From Pseudomonas schmalbachii (GTDB lineage: Bacteria > Pseudomonadota > Gammaproteobacteria > Pseudomonadales > Pseudomonadaceae), in assembly GCF_017589465.1 (NCBI RefSeq), contig NZ_JAELYA010000003.1, positions 372,001 to 436,000 on the forward strand: 64,000 nucleotides of DNA, read 5' to 3'. Within the stretch, counting starts at the first letter, position 1. The number at the start of each line of letters is the position of its first letter. Under the pieces are notes generated by a model. It saw nothing but the letters and a program-made list of their open reading frames with translations, ran no database searches and was not told the DNA's origin. The position numbers and the translations under genes are program-made. Below are positions 8,297 to 15,556 of this stretch, piece after piece.

Positions 8297-10099
8297 TCAG
8301 AAGTTCACGCCGAAGCTGAGGGCGACGAAGTCGCGGTCGCCGTTGGTGCTGAAGTCGCCGCCGAAGAAGTCGGTGTAGCTCAGGCTGGCGGTGTAGGTGG
8401 TCAGGTAGTCGGCATCGATGCCGACGCTGATGGCCTTGCTGCCTTCATCGAAGTTCGGACCCCAGCCATCCACGTCATGCGACCAGGCCAGGCTCGGCGA
8501 CAGGTTGATACCGGCGAACACGTTGCTGTAGTCCAGCTTGGCGCGAGCACGGTAGCCCCACGAGTCGGTGGTGTAGAAACCGTGGGCGCTGCACTTGGCG
8601 TTGGTGGCCGGATTCGGTGTGCAGGTGCTGCTCGGACCCGCGCCGAATACCGGGCTGCGGCCGAAGCGCAGATCGCTGCCATCGGTATCGCCCAGGCCGT
8701 TGATGCGGTTGTAGCCCACCTCGCCAACCACGGTCAGGCGATCGGCACCCCAGATCTGGTCGAAGAACTGGGTGGCGGTCATCTGCGCCTGCAGCACTGG
8801 CATACGCTTGTAGGCCGTCATTTCCTGGCCTGGCACGAAGGTCGCACCGCCAGTGGTGATCAACGGACCCGTACCGTTCACCGCGGCAGCGATGAAGTCC
8901 GGAGAAGACAGCTGCAACGGCATGTTCGGCCGGTAGCTGACCTCGCCGCCAACCGAGGTGCCGCCAAGGTTGGTCTGGAAGCTCAGGCCGTAGAGGCGGA
9001 TATCTTCCGGGTAGTCGATGAAATAACGGGACTGGCGGATCGGATCGACCTGCGCGGAGCCGGTAGTCGGCAGACTGGCATCGCGGGCGATCATGTTGAT
9101 GTACGGATTTCGGCTGTGATAGTTCATGTAGTAGGCGCCGAACTCGGTATCGTTCAGCTCCGGCACGAACCAGCGCATGGCCAGGCCGTACTGGCCGCTG
9201 TCCGGCGCCTCGTTGTCCTCCAGCCGCGGGAAGTAGGCATTGCTGCTGAAAGGCTGGGCCCTTCCCGCCAGTACCGGCAGGCCGGTATTCGGCGATATGC
9301 CGGGAGCCAGGTCCGGACCGGCGGCGACCAGGCGGTCGTTGCAGCCCTGGGCCACGGCATCGGTACCGAAGAAGGTGCCGCAGTTGTCGACGATGGTCTT
9401 CTCCCACTGCAGCTGGTAGAAGGCCTCGGCGGTGATGTTCTCGCTCAGCCCCTGGGACAGGTAGAACATGTTCACCGGGATCAGGCCTTCCTTCACCTCG
9501 GCACCGGGACGGCGCAGCGCGGCCACGTCGATCGGGTTGATCACGTTGATGCCGTTCTGGATGAAGGTGCTCTCGCCCCAGCTCACAACCTGCTTGCCGA
9601 AGCGCGCATTGCCGGGCAGTTCGCCAAGGTTGTAGTTGTGGTAGACGAAGGCATCGAGGAATTCCGCACCGGAGGACTTGGCCAGGTCTTCGCGGCCGCT
9701 GTCGTCGATGTCATAGAACAGACGGTGCTCGTCCTTCAGCTCGAAGTCGTACCAGTACTTGCCGCGAATGAACGCGCCACTCTCGCCGTACTTCAGCTCC
9801 AGGTCATGAATGCCCTTGAAGATCTTCGAGAAGGTTTCGCCCTTCTTGAAGTTCAAGCGACCATCGTCAACAGTGGCAGCGCCCCTGCCGCGCTTGCCCA
9901 TGGTATTGGCCGCGCCGATGTAGTCCGGATCGGCACTACGCACGGACCAACTGGCCCCCACCGACAGCGAGGAATCGAACTTGCCTTCGATTTCGCCAAT
10001 ATTGAAGTCAATGGCACTGGCCTGAGCACTCAGCCCTAAAGCAACGGCAGCGCTCAGCAGATGCGGCTGAAACGCGGCGCGCATCATTGTTCTTGTCAT
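8297..10099 (-). CDS. DUF1302 outer-membrane-type protein (copy 1)
   Basis: This 600-residue precursor has a signal peptide ending near residue 29 (SAQASA) and continues as an aromatic and glycine-rich protein with alternating hydrophobic strands. Family landmarks include FLDAFVYHNYNLGELP, GKQVVSWGESTFIQNGIN and WGPNFDEGSKAISVGID, and it ends in a beta strand with terminal Phe, as porins and other outer-membrane barrels do. DUF1302 proteins have no proven function, but they are probably beta-barrels. As first gene of the nine-gene catabolic operon, it is a good candidate for the uptake channel for the compound that the enzymes degrade. The conserved promoter element ends 74 bp upstream of the start. 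Confidence 0.88.
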   Translation of the reverse strand: MTRTMMRAAFQPHLLSAAVALGLSAQASAIDFNIGEIEGKFDSSLSVGASWSVRSADPDYIGAANTMGKRGRGAATVDDGRLNFKKGETFSKIFKGIHDLELKYGESGAFIRGKYWYDFELKDEHRLFYDIDDSGREDLAKSSGAEFLDAFVYHNYNLGELPGNARFGKQVVSWGESTFIQNGINVINPIDVAALRRPGAEVKEGLIPVNMFYLSQGLSENITAEAFYQLQWEKTIVDNCGTFFGTDAVAQGCNDRLVAAGPDLAPGISPNTGLPVLAGRAQPFSSNAYFPRLEDNEAPDSGQYGLAMRWFVPELNDTEFGAYYMNYHSRNPYINMIARDASLPTTGSAQVDPIRQSRYFIDYPEDIRLYGLSFQTNLGGTSVGGEVSYRPNMPLQLSSPDFIAAAVNGTGPLITTGGATFVPGQEMTAYKRMPVLQAQMTATQFFDQIWGADRLTVVGEVGYNRINGLGDTDGSDLRFGRSPVFGAGPSSTCTPNPATNAKCSAHGFYTTDSWGYRARAKLDYSNVFAGINLSPSLAWSHDVDGWGPNFDEGSKAISVGIDADYLTTYTASLSYTDFFGGDFSTNGDRDFVALSFGVNF

Positions 10100-10172
10100 G
10101 CGGCTCTCCGACTACGGTATCAACGGGAGCCGCATCCTATTCAACGGGACGATCGTCCAAGAATTGCCTGAC

Positions 10173-10207
10173 GGGGTAGTTTCGTACCACCCCAAAGCAC
10201 CAATTTC
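10173..10207 (-). promoter_or_regulatory. Conserved operator element upstream of the DUF1302/DUF1329 catabolic operon
   Basis: On the minus strand this reads GAAATTG, G, TGCTTTGGGGTG, then a spacer and ACTACCCC. GGGGTAGT and ACCACCCC form an 8-bp inverted repeat with one mismatch around five bases (10173-10193). A near copy lies at 12245-12280. The left edge is 33 bp upstream of the TAGGAT -10 box, the position expected for an activator that replaces a weak -35. A MalT-like regulator from this locus is the likely ligand; this is inference. Confidence 0.6.
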
Positions 10208-10321
10208 GCCCACCACCACGGCACCGAAGGTAACAACAGCGACGCACACGGCGGGACATCCCCTCCCCGCCCGCGCGGGGCGAAATCCGGTCAAACCTTA
10301 GTCCGGCGTGGCCTTGGCAAC

Positions 10322-10338
10322 GTTACTCAAAGTGTTAC
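10322..10338. promoter_or_regulatory. GTTAC-N7-GTTAC direct repeat, upstream regulatory site
   Basis: Two GTTAC pentamers spaced by seven bases (10322-10326 and 10334-10338) lie upstream of the palindromic element. The same repeat with the same spacing occurs at 12386-12402 upstream of DUF1329 copy 2. A GGTAAC in the opposite orientation sits in between at 10229-10234. Confidence 0.45.
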
Positions 10339-10618
10339 GACAGTGCTGCTACCAGGCCCGCCAACGCTGCGCACCATCCTTGGGCGCATCGCCCCACAGG
10401 GGAACTTTCGAGGTGACAATTACGCCACCAGAAAGCCATTCACGACCTGTATGCCAGCAGAATGAGAGGGATTCGCACTGCACCCGATCCAAACGGGTGA
10501 GAGGCAAATCCTTGCCACGGGACGAAGTGTCATATGGCAGCGATAACCCTCCCTGGCATCACCCCCCGGCGGCTCCATTACCCGGAAAGCGGAATGGCGC
10601 GGAAAAGACGTGACTGTA

Positions 10619-10679
10619 TTAAAGAAGAAGGCCGCGCCGGCCTGCCGCAGGGACTCCCACGGCAGGCCGTCACGCGGCC
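10619..10679 (-). terminator. Probable terminator of DUF1329 copy 2
   Basis: On the minus strand an extended hairpin, with GGCCGCG and GGCCTGCCG pairing to CGGCAGGCC and CGCGGCC, follows the stop codon at 10691. It ends in TTCTTCTTT, an imperfect uridine tract. Confidence 0.65.
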
Positions 10680-10690
10680 CGTCTGGTGGC

Positions 10691-12061
10691 TTAGCGAATA
10701 CCGGCGTTGCGCAGGGCGGCCGGAGTGAAGTCGTTCATTGCCTGCTTCTGGTCGTACATCGGCGCATGCTTCGACTCGTTGCTCATGCCGAGCACCGCGT
10801 AGCGACCAGCGATCACGTCATACAGCGCCTGGGCGGCGTAGAGGCTGGCGCCCTGGCGGTAATCCAGCGCCTGGTAGCCTTCGCCGACGCGCCACAGCTG
10901 GCCGCGACCGTCGTAGTGATCCGCCTCGACGATGGACCAGGTGTCCTCATCGACGAAGAAGGTGCGCTTGGCATAGATGTGCCGCTCGCTGGGCTTCACG
11001 GTGCCCTCGACCACCCACACACGGTGCAGTTCGTAGCGGGTCAGATCCTGATTGATATGGCCCGGCTTGACGATATCCGCGTACTTCAGCTTCGGCGACT
11101 GCAGCCGGTAGTTGTTGTACGGAATATACATTTCCTTCTTGCCGACCAGTTTCCAGTCGTAGCGATCCGGCGCGCCGTTGTACATGTCCGAGTTGTCGGC
11201 GGTACGCATGCCGTCGGCGGCGGTGCCCGGACCGTCGTAGGCGATCTGCGGGGCACGGCGCACACGGCGCTGGCCGGCGTTGTAGGACCACGCCAGGCGC
11301 GGTTCCTTGACCTGGTCGATGGTCTCGTGGATCAGCACCACGGTGCCGGCCAGGCGAGCCGGCGCGACCACTTCCTGCTTCACGTAGAAGAGGTAGTTGG
11401 CGCCCTTCTCCGGGCTGACATCCGACATGAACTGCGGGAATGCCGAGGTCTCGCGCATCTGGACCATGGTGTAGGCGCCATTGGCCTGCGGGGTGGCCTG
11501 GGCGACGATGCGGTCGAAGTTGGTGCCGCGGTAGCGGGTTTCGTGGTTCCACACCACTTCCACGCCATTCTTCGGAATCGGGAAGGCGACGTAGCGGGAC
11601 TGCTCGAAGTTCTTCAGGCCGTTACCGCCGTTCACCGATTCGGTAGTCAGCGCGCTCTTCTTCACCGCGTCGTAGACCGCCTGGGGCGCTGCGGCCGTAC
11701 GGCGGGTCGGGAACACCGGAATCCGGTAGGTCTCCGGATAGCGCTGGAACATGGCCTGCTGGCCGGGGGTCAGCTTGTCCTTGTACTGCTCCATGTTGGC
11801 CTTGGTGATGACGAACAGCGGCTTGTCGTTGGGGAACGGATCGCCAAGGAAGCCGTTGGCATCCACCGGCGCGGCGTCGGGCTTGAGGCCGCCGGTCCAC
11901 TCGGGAATGCTGCCGTCGGCGTTGCCGGCCTTCTCGGCGCCCAGCGGGGTCAGGGTGGAGCCCAGCTTGGCCGCCTCGTCAGGCGAAACGGCTGCCATCA
12001 CGCTGCTTGCCAGCAGCGACAAAGCCAGAGCACCCATTTTCACCATTGTTGTTGTTTTCAT
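10691..12061 (-). CDS. DUF1329 exported protein (copy 2)
   Basis: This 456-residue protein closely resembles copy 1 at 6918 (shared blocks include AVSPDEAAKLG, LTPLGAEKAGNADGSIP, RRAPQIAYDGPGTAADGM and VVEGTVKPSERHIYAKR) and has a signal peptide (MKTTTMVKMGALALSLLASS). It stands alone, with its own promoter region, and has no DUF1302 gene next to it. Its upstream region shares the conserved regulatory element seen before the nine-gene operon, so the two should be co-regulated. The divergent gene at 12662 is a MalT-like regulator. The function of the family is unknown. Confidence 0.9.
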   Translation of the reverse strand: MKTTTMVKMGALALSLLASSVMAAVSPDEAAKLGSTLTPLGAEKAGNADGSIPEWTGGLKPDAAPVDANGFLGDPFPNDKPLFVITKANMEQYKDKLTPGQQAMFQRYPETYRIPVFPTRRTAAAPQAVYDAVKKSALTTESVNGGNGLKNFEQSRYVAFPIPKNGVEVVWNHETRYRGTNFDRIVAQATPQANGAYTMVQMRETSAFPQFMSDVSPEKGANYLFYVKQEVVAPARLAGTVVLIHETIDQVKEPRLAWSYNAGQRRVRRAPQIAYDGPGTAADGMRTADNSDMYNGAPDRYDWKLVGKKEMYIPYNNYRLQSPKLKYADIVKPGHINQDLTRYELHRVWVVEGTVKPSERHIYAKRTFFVDEDTWSIVEADHYDGRGQLWRVGEGYQALDYRQGASLYAAQALYDVIAGRYAVLGMSNESKHAPMYDQKQAMNDFTPAALRNAGIR

Positions 12062-12244
12062 ACTTCGGTTCCTGCATCTGTCTTGCTTACGTGGATTTCA
12101 CGCCGAATCGGGGTCGGGATCGGCATTGCTGTTCAGGTCACGGGCGAAGGGTGTTTCATCGATCGGGTGGTACGACCCTCCGCCTCAGGCAACTGGTGGT
12201 GAGTCGATGCTAGGCAGCGGATCACCCGATCCGGAACCGCCTCG

Positions 12245-12280
12245 GGGGATGATTTCACCTCACCCCAAAGCATCAATTTC
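12245..12280 (-). promoter_or_regulatory. Conserved operator element upstream of DUF1329 copy 2
   Basis: On the minus strand this reads GAAATTG, A, TGCTTTGGGGTG, a spacer, then TCATCCCC. The first twenty bases match the element at 10173-10207 with one difference. GGGGATGA and CTCACCCC give a partial inverted repeat. GGGGTGAGG is similar to the E. coli MalT box (GGGGAKGAGG). The distance to the TAGCAT -10 box is 32 bp, against 33 bp in the other promoter. Confidence 0.6.
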
Positions 12281-12385
12281 AGAATCGACACCGGATACAA
12301 AAGGTAACAGTGCAGCCGATTCAGGCGGCCGAAGAGCGCAACGCCACGGCTGCAACCCCTCATCCGGCATGAGTTTTCCAAAGGC

Positions 12386-12402
12386 GTTACGCCTGCTGTT
12401 AC
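12386..12402. promoter_or_regulatory. GTTAC-N7-GTTAC direct repeat, second copy
   Basis: GTTAC pentamers at 12386-12390 and 12398-12402 repeat the arrangement found at 10322-10338. From GGTAAC to this repeat is 83 bp here and 93 bp there, a difference of about one helical turn. Confidence 0.45.
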
Positions 12403-12661
12403 ACCGTCCCGATTCCGACTGCACAGTCACGACCAGGCTCAGCTGAATCGTACGTAACTACCACGCAGACTCTTGTCCTGAGTCACGCGAATTTTCCGAA
12501 GACACCCCAGGATTCGCCCGAAAGTAGTATTTGTCCCTTGCGGGTGATCCCGAAGAATCGCGCACAGTACCTTTACTCCTTCCTGAAAGCGTCGTTGCCA
12601 CAGGGAATCCGTCCCCATCCGTCCTGGATGCCGGCCGATTCCGCTGTTTCTGGAGCACGAG

Positions 12662-15190
12662 ATGTTGCAGCCTATTTCCACCGCTGGCCTGGATGCCTCG
12701 AAGTCGAACGCCGGTATGGCAACCCCACACGCCGAGTCTCTGTCGCGCGCCACCCTGCTAACCCAGCTGTCCGCCAGCAAGCAGCGCCTGCACCTGCTGT
12801 GCGCGCCGGCCGGCTACGGCAAGACCACGCTGATCAGGGATTGCCTGCGCCAGAGCGCACAGCGCGCCTGGGTCGACTTTGGCGGGCAGGCGCTGGATAT
12901 CGCGCAGTTCTGTGCGCAGGTGGCCGCCCAGCTGGGAGGCGATCCCGCGCGGATCGACAACGGCCCCGCCCTGCTGCGCTTCCTGGAAACCCTCGGCAAA
13001 CCCGCGAACCTGGTGCTCGACGACTACCCGGCCACCGCGGGCGACGAACTCGACGGCCTGGTCAACCACCTGCTGGTGCAGTCGAACGCGCCGCTGCAGG
13101 TATGGGTCAGTAGCCGGCAACGCCCGGCATGGAACCTGCCGCGCCTGCTGATGCAGGACGAACTGCTCGAACTGGGCCCGGATGCGCTGGCCTTCAGCCG
13201 CGAAGAATTCGACGCGATGGTGGCCCTGCACGCTCCGACCGCCGCGGGCGCCGTCGCCGAGGAAATCTGGCAGCAGACGCTCGGCTGGTGCGCCGGCAGC
13301 AAGCTCCTGCTCAGCGCTCATCGCCGCAGCGCCCACGCCGGCCTGCACTGGCTGCGCGACTATCTCGAACATGAACTGGTATCGCGCCTGGATGACCAGC
13401 AGCGCGAGTTGCTGGTCGGCCTGGCGCACCTGCCGCGCTTCTCGGCCGCCCTCTGCACCGAACTCTGGGACGATCTGGACGCACAGAAGCTGTTCCGCGA
13501 ACTGCTGCAATCGCAATCGTTCTTCCAGCCGCTCGACCAGACCGGCGAGTGGTACTGCATGCTCCCCGCAGTGGCCAACGCCCTGCGCGGCGCCGCGGTG
13601 ACCTCGACGATCGGCCGCCTGCGCCTGAATGCCTGTCGCATCCTCGAAGGCCTGGGTTTCCTCGATGACGCCATCGAACTGGCGCTGAGCGCCGGGCACC
13701 CGGACGTGGCGGTCAACTACATGGATCGCCTGCGCTCGAACTGGCTGTACGAACGGCGCAACGTGCAGACCCTCTACGCCTGGCGCAAGCAGCTGCCCAT
13801 GGATCTCCTGGAAGGCACGCCGAACCTTATTTTCCTCAACACCACCGCGCTGCTGATCGGTGGCCGCATGGACGAGGCGCAGACCACGCTGGCGCGCCTT
13901 GAGAACTTCCTGCCGCAACCATCGGCCGAAGAGAACCAGCGCCTGCTGGCGATCTGGCAATCGCTGTACGGCAGCATGCAGAGCTTCCTCGGCCGATGCG
14001 ACGTGGCCCGCGAGTATTGCCTGGCCGCCCTGGATCGCCTGGACAGCGGCGACTGGCACGTTTCCTTCCTCGGCTATGCCTCCCTTGCGCGGATGGCGAC
14101 CGCGGATGGCGACACGCTGCACGCCCAGCAATATCTGCTCGAAGCGGTCGAACTGGCGCGGCGCCAGCGCTGCCTGGCCAGCGAGGTGCTGATCAACAGC
14201 GAACGCATCGGGCAGATGGTCCTCTGCGGCGAAACGAAGCTGGCCGAGGCACTGCTGGAAGAAAGCCTCGAACTGCTGGCAGCCGACGGCAACCGCCATC
14301 ACCTGATGCTCGGCCGCCTGCTGGTGGTTCGCGGCAAGCTGCGCCTGAAGCGCGGCGACCTGGACGGCGCGGACAGCGCGCTGCGCGATGCCCTGCGGCA
14401 CGGGCAGGACCATGTCGGCCCGTTCACCCTGGTCGCTCTGCTGAACCGCTCCAAGGTGAGCGCCAGCCGTGGCGACTACCAGCAGGCGTACCGCTACCTG
14501 CAGGATGCCGAGCGGCGCATGCAGTGCGCGAACGTGACCGAATCCTTCTACCGCGGCGTGCTCAACCTGCAGTCGCTGACCGTGCTGGTCAGCCAGGGCG
14601 AATGGGAGCAGGCGGTGTCGCTCGCACGCATGCTGGAAGAGTACCTGCGCGGTTCGAATGCCCGCTCCACGACCATCAGTTCGCCGTCGCTGCCGCAACG
14701 CAACCAGCTCCTGCTGGCTCGCGCGGAACAGCAGCTCGGCCGGGTGAAGGAGGCGGAAAGGCGCCTGCAGACCCTGGAAAAGGATTGCCAGCGGCTGAAC
14801 TACCTGCGCCTGTGGGACGAAACCCAGCAGACCCTGAAAGGCTTCGAGCAGAACCCCCAGCCCCAGTTCCGGCGCGAATCGCCGCAGCAGGAAACGCCCT
14901 TCAGCAAACCGTTCGCCCTGCCGCTGCGCAGTCCCCGGCCGTCGATCGGCCAGGCGCACCAGGAAAGCAAACCGACCGGCAGCCTGAGGAAGGGCGAGGA
15001 ACTCACCTCCCGCGAACTTTCCATCCTCGAACTGATGGCCGAAGGCTTGTCCAACCCGGAAATCAGCGAGCGGCTGTACATCTCGACCAATACGGTCAAG
15101 GCGCATACCAAGAACATCAACAACAAGCTGGGCGTGGTCCGCCGCACCCAGGCCATCGTGCGCGCCCGGGCGCTAGGCGTGCTGGCCTGA
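12662..15190 (+). CDS. MalT-like LuxR-family ATPase regulator (1)
   Basis: This is an 842-residue STAND-type regulator. Walker A is CAPAGYGKTTLI near residues 47-58 and the Walker B strand is NLVLDDYP. The centre is a long helical, TPR-like region. The last 65 residues form a LuxR/GerE helix-turn-helix (LTSRELSILELMAEGLSNPE, then NTVKAHTKNINNKLGV). Proteins of this type bind an inducer on the TPR part and activate transcription as ATP-dependent oligomers. It is divergent from DUF1329 copy 2, whose promoter carries the conserved element shared with the nine-gene operon, so it is the first candidate for controlling both. No typical ribosome-binding site decides the start; ATG 12662 gives the usual family length. 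Confidence 0.92.
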   Translation: MLQPISTAGLDASKSNAGMATPHAESLSRATLLTQLSASKQRLHLLCAPAGYGKTTLIRDCLRQSAQRAWVDFGGQALDIAQFCAQVAAQLGGDPARIDNGPALLRFLETLGKPANLVLDDYPATAGDELDGLVNHLLVQSNAPLQVWVSSRQRPAWNLPRLLMQDELLELGPDALAFSREEFDAMVALHAPTAAGAVAEEIWQQTLGWCAGSKLLLSAHRRSAHAGLHWLRDYLEHELVSRLDDQQRELLVGLAHLPRFSAALCTELWDDLDAQKLFRELLQSQSFFQPLDQTGEWYCMLPAVANALRGAAVTSTIGRLRLNACRILEGLGFLDDAIELALSAGHPDVAVNYMDRLRSNWLYERRNVQTLYAWRKQLPMDLLEGTPNLIFLNTTALLIGGRMDEAQTTLARLENFLPQPSAEENQRLLAIWQSLYGSMQSFLGRCDVAREYCLAALDRLDSGDWHVSFLGYASLARMATADGDTLHAQQYLLEAVELARRQRCLASEVLINSERIGQMVLCGETKLAEALLEESLELLAADGNRHHLMLGRLLVVRGKLRLKRGDLDGADSALRDALRHGQDHVGPFTLVALLNRSKVSASRGDYQQAYRYLQDAERRMQCANVTESFYRGVLNLQSLTVLVSQGEWEQAVSLARMLEEYLRGSNARSTTISSPSLPQRNQLLLARAEQQLGRVKEAERRLQTLEKDCQRLNYLRLWDETQQTLKGFEQNPQPQFRRESPQQETPFSKPFALPLRSPRPSIGQAHQESKPTGSLRKGEELTSRELSILELMAEGLSNPEISERLYISTNTVKAHTKNINNKLGVVRRTQAIVRARALGVLA

Positions 15191-15215
15191 CGGGCGGAAA
15201 GGTGAACTTGGGACG

Positions 15216-15237
15216 GTAGGAGCCAGCTTGCTCCTAC
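15216..15237. repeat. Short GTAGGAGC...GCTCCTAC hairpin
   Basis: GTAGGAGCC and CTCCTAC flank AGCTTG directly downstream of the regulator stop codon. The ends match the longer family-D palindrome at 62097-62164. Confidence 0.55.
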
Positions 15238-15248
15238 AAGGCGCAGGC

Positions 15249-15310
15249 GTAGGGCGGGTGAAACCCGCCAAGCCACCACTCCATTGGCTGGCGGGTTTCA
15301 CCCGCCCTAC
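15249..15310. repeat. Family-B palindrome (GTAGGGCGGGTG...CACCCGCCCTAC)
   Basis: GTAGGGCGGGTGAAACCCGCC is answered by GGCGGGTTTCACCCGCCCTAC, giving nested inverted repeats. The same family occurs at 39970-40022 and 63249-63306, with a half copy at 4686-4707. Confidence 0.75.
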
Positions 15311-15442
15311 TCTCCTGCCAGGGTATCGCGCGCATGGCGCGCTCCTACAAGAGCGCGCCGACACCACATTGACGACTCGCCGCCGGCTCATGGGCATCGC
15401 TTCGCTCAACCCATCCTACGATCCACATGCGTACGCCGAACC

Positions 15443-15524
15443 GTAGGTTGGCGCTGAGCTTGCGAAGCCCAACGGTGCAGGCCCCAACAGATGTTGGGCT
15501 TCGCGTTGCTCAGCGCCAACCTAC
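15443..15524. repeat. Family-A palindrome (GTAGGTTGG...CCAACCTAC)
   Basis: The outer arms GTAGGTTGGCGCTGAGC and GCTCAGCGCCAACCTAC pair, as do the inner arms GCGAAGCCCAAC and GTTGGGCTTCGC. Other copies are at 1-59, 30950, 48156, 48230, 52598, 57866, 61961 and 63394, all between genes. Confidence 0.8.
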
Positions 15525-15556
15525 GGCGGGCATTGCTGCCCGCGATCAGGAGCGCA

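Larger units (their letters stand above)
10100..10690. other. Intergenic regulatory region upstream of the nine-gene operon
   Basis: This 591-bp stretch holds no credible gene. It contains a probable -10 box (TAGGAT on the minus strand, 10134-10139), a possible -35 TTGGAC (10155-10160), the conserved palindromic element at 10173-10207, a GGTAAC site at 10229-10234, the GTTAC direct repeat at 10322-10338, and the terminator of the downstream-facing DUF1329 copy 2 at 10619-10679. Confidence 0.7.
12062..12661. other. Divergent intergenic regulatory region
   Basis: About 600 bp separate DUF1329 copy 2 from the divergent LuxR-type regulator. The region contains a probable minus-strand -10 (TAGCAT, 12207-12212), the conserved element at 12245-12280, GGTAAC at 12303-12308 and the GTTAC repeat at 12386-12402. 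Short open frames in the right half show no coding character that I can support. Confidence 0.65.
15191..15556. other. Intergenic region made of palindromic repeats
   Basis: The space between the two convergent regulator genes holds a small GTAGGAGC hairpin (15216-15237), the family-B palindrome (15249-15310), a GGTATCGCTTCGCTCAAC-like segment near 15390-15415, and the family-A palindrome (15443-15524). I see no gene. The hairpins probably serve as transcription barriers between convergent genes. Confidence 0.6.

Noticed and set aside
5127-8378. A 1083-codon plus-strand open frame
   Set aside because: It spans the antisense of four well-supported genes (MaoC N-type, thiolase, DUF1329) and shows no protein-like features.
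12439-12780. Short minus-strand open frame upstream of regulator 1
   Set aside because: No ribosome-binding site or recognisable motif, and it overlaps the start of the regulator gene.
12758-15106. 782-codon minus-strand frame inside regulator 1
   Set aside because: Antisense to a complete regulator with Walker and helix-turn-helix motifs.
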